Positions 63,918 through 64,000 of a stretch of 64,000 nt of DNA are shown in pieces (the first letter of the stretch is position 1; each line of letters begins with the position of its first letter). The position numbers and the translations under genes were made by a program. The stretch is from JAWKUK01 sp964402175. Lineage in GTDB: Bacteria > Planctomycetota > UBA1135 > GCA-002686595. Under the pieces are notes generated by a model. That model had not been told where the DNA came from and made no database searches. It saw nothing but the letters and a program-made list of their open reading frames with translations. The stretch is taken from assembly GCA_964402175.1 (NCBI GenBank), contig CAYOBN010000022.1:1-64000 (forward strand), given 5' to 3'.

Positions 63918-64000
63918 GTGGTCGCCCTCACCTCCCCCCAAACGTGTCTGGACCCCCCCGCCGACCCGCACCTCACGGCGCACATGCTGCGCTTCCGTGA
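63918..64000 (+). CDS. Possible gene start running off the right edge
   Basis: A frame starting with GTG at 63918 gives MVALTSPQTC, then PADPHLTAHMLRFR up to the window end. It looks protein-like but is too short to identify, and the 160 bases before it show no gene. Divergent to the NHL operon. Confidence 0.25.
   Translation, partial: MVALTSPQTCLDPPADPHLTAHMLRFR

Overview
The window is about 64 kb of very GC-rich (estimated by eye near 70%) bacterial chromosome. Four things suggest a member of the Planctomycetota: large secreted propeller, FG-GAP and choice-of-anchor-like proteins that share one C-terminal domain, split or displaced parts of the ribosomal operon, a strand-switching gene order, and carboxypeptidase-regulatory-like repeat proteins. 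No rRNA gene is present to prove this, so it is an inference. Two runs of exactly 100 N (29554-29653 and 45160-45259) are scaffold gaps, so this is a draft assembly. Region 1 (1-5.3 kb): the C-terminal end of a REP-associated (Y1/IS200-like) transposase at the left edge, then a HerA-like ATPase on the minus strand, divergent from an elongation factor G gene. Region 2 (5.3-20.8 kb): one long plus-strand cluster fusing the S10, spc and alpha operons, rpsJ to rplQ, followed by adk. It includes secY, infA, rpmJ and rpoA. It starts at a good sigma70-type promoter (TTGACC-17-TAGCAT) with a leader of about 190 nt. rpsN (S14) is missing between rplE and rpsH, rpmD (L30) is missing between rpsE and rplO, and adk lies after rplQ instead of next to secY. 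S3 and IF-1 carry unusual Gly/Arg-rich tails. Region 3 (20.8-29.3 kb, minus strand): dnaE, then rbfA, infB and nusA, transcribed nusA-infB-rbfA. A hairpin lies in the nusA leader. Region 4 (29.3-41.2 kb): an unusual sigma54-activator-like AAA+ protein with an EFPAT pentapeptide repeat that runs into an assembly gap and with an altered Walker B. Next come a secreted protein with the shared C-terminal domain, a large HEAT/TPR-like protein, an RlmI-like methyltransferase, thiS-thiG, a CPBP membrane protease, a carboxypeptidase-regulatory-like protein broken by a one-base G-tract frameshift, and a remnant of a MATE transporter. Region 5 (41.4-49.8 kb): secreted propeller and FG-GAP proteins, an in-frame C-terminal domain remnant behind a stop codon, a second carboxypeptidase-regulatory-like protein and a lactonase-like propeller. 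Region 6 (50.4-55.2 kb): a gamma carbonic anhydrase overlapping a three-cysteine LarE, then three pilin/pseudopilin-type genes (PilV-, PilW/PulJ- and PilX-like) with a recognisable promoter in front and a very strong terminator behind. Region 7 (55.3-63.8 kb, minus strand): two large secreted proteins ending in the shared C-terminal domain, one of them a choice-of-anchor B protein. Then comes a tightly coupled operon of an NHL-repeat propeller, a YtkA/FixH-like lipoprotein and a diheme cytochrome c peroxidase-like lipoprotein, with a perfect inverted repeat upstream. The strongest candidates for something undescribed are the shared two-cysteine C-terminal domain attached to unrelated secreted N-termini, the NHL/YtkA/diheme peroxidase operon, the compact pseudopilin cluster, and the EFPAT-repeat AAA+ activator.
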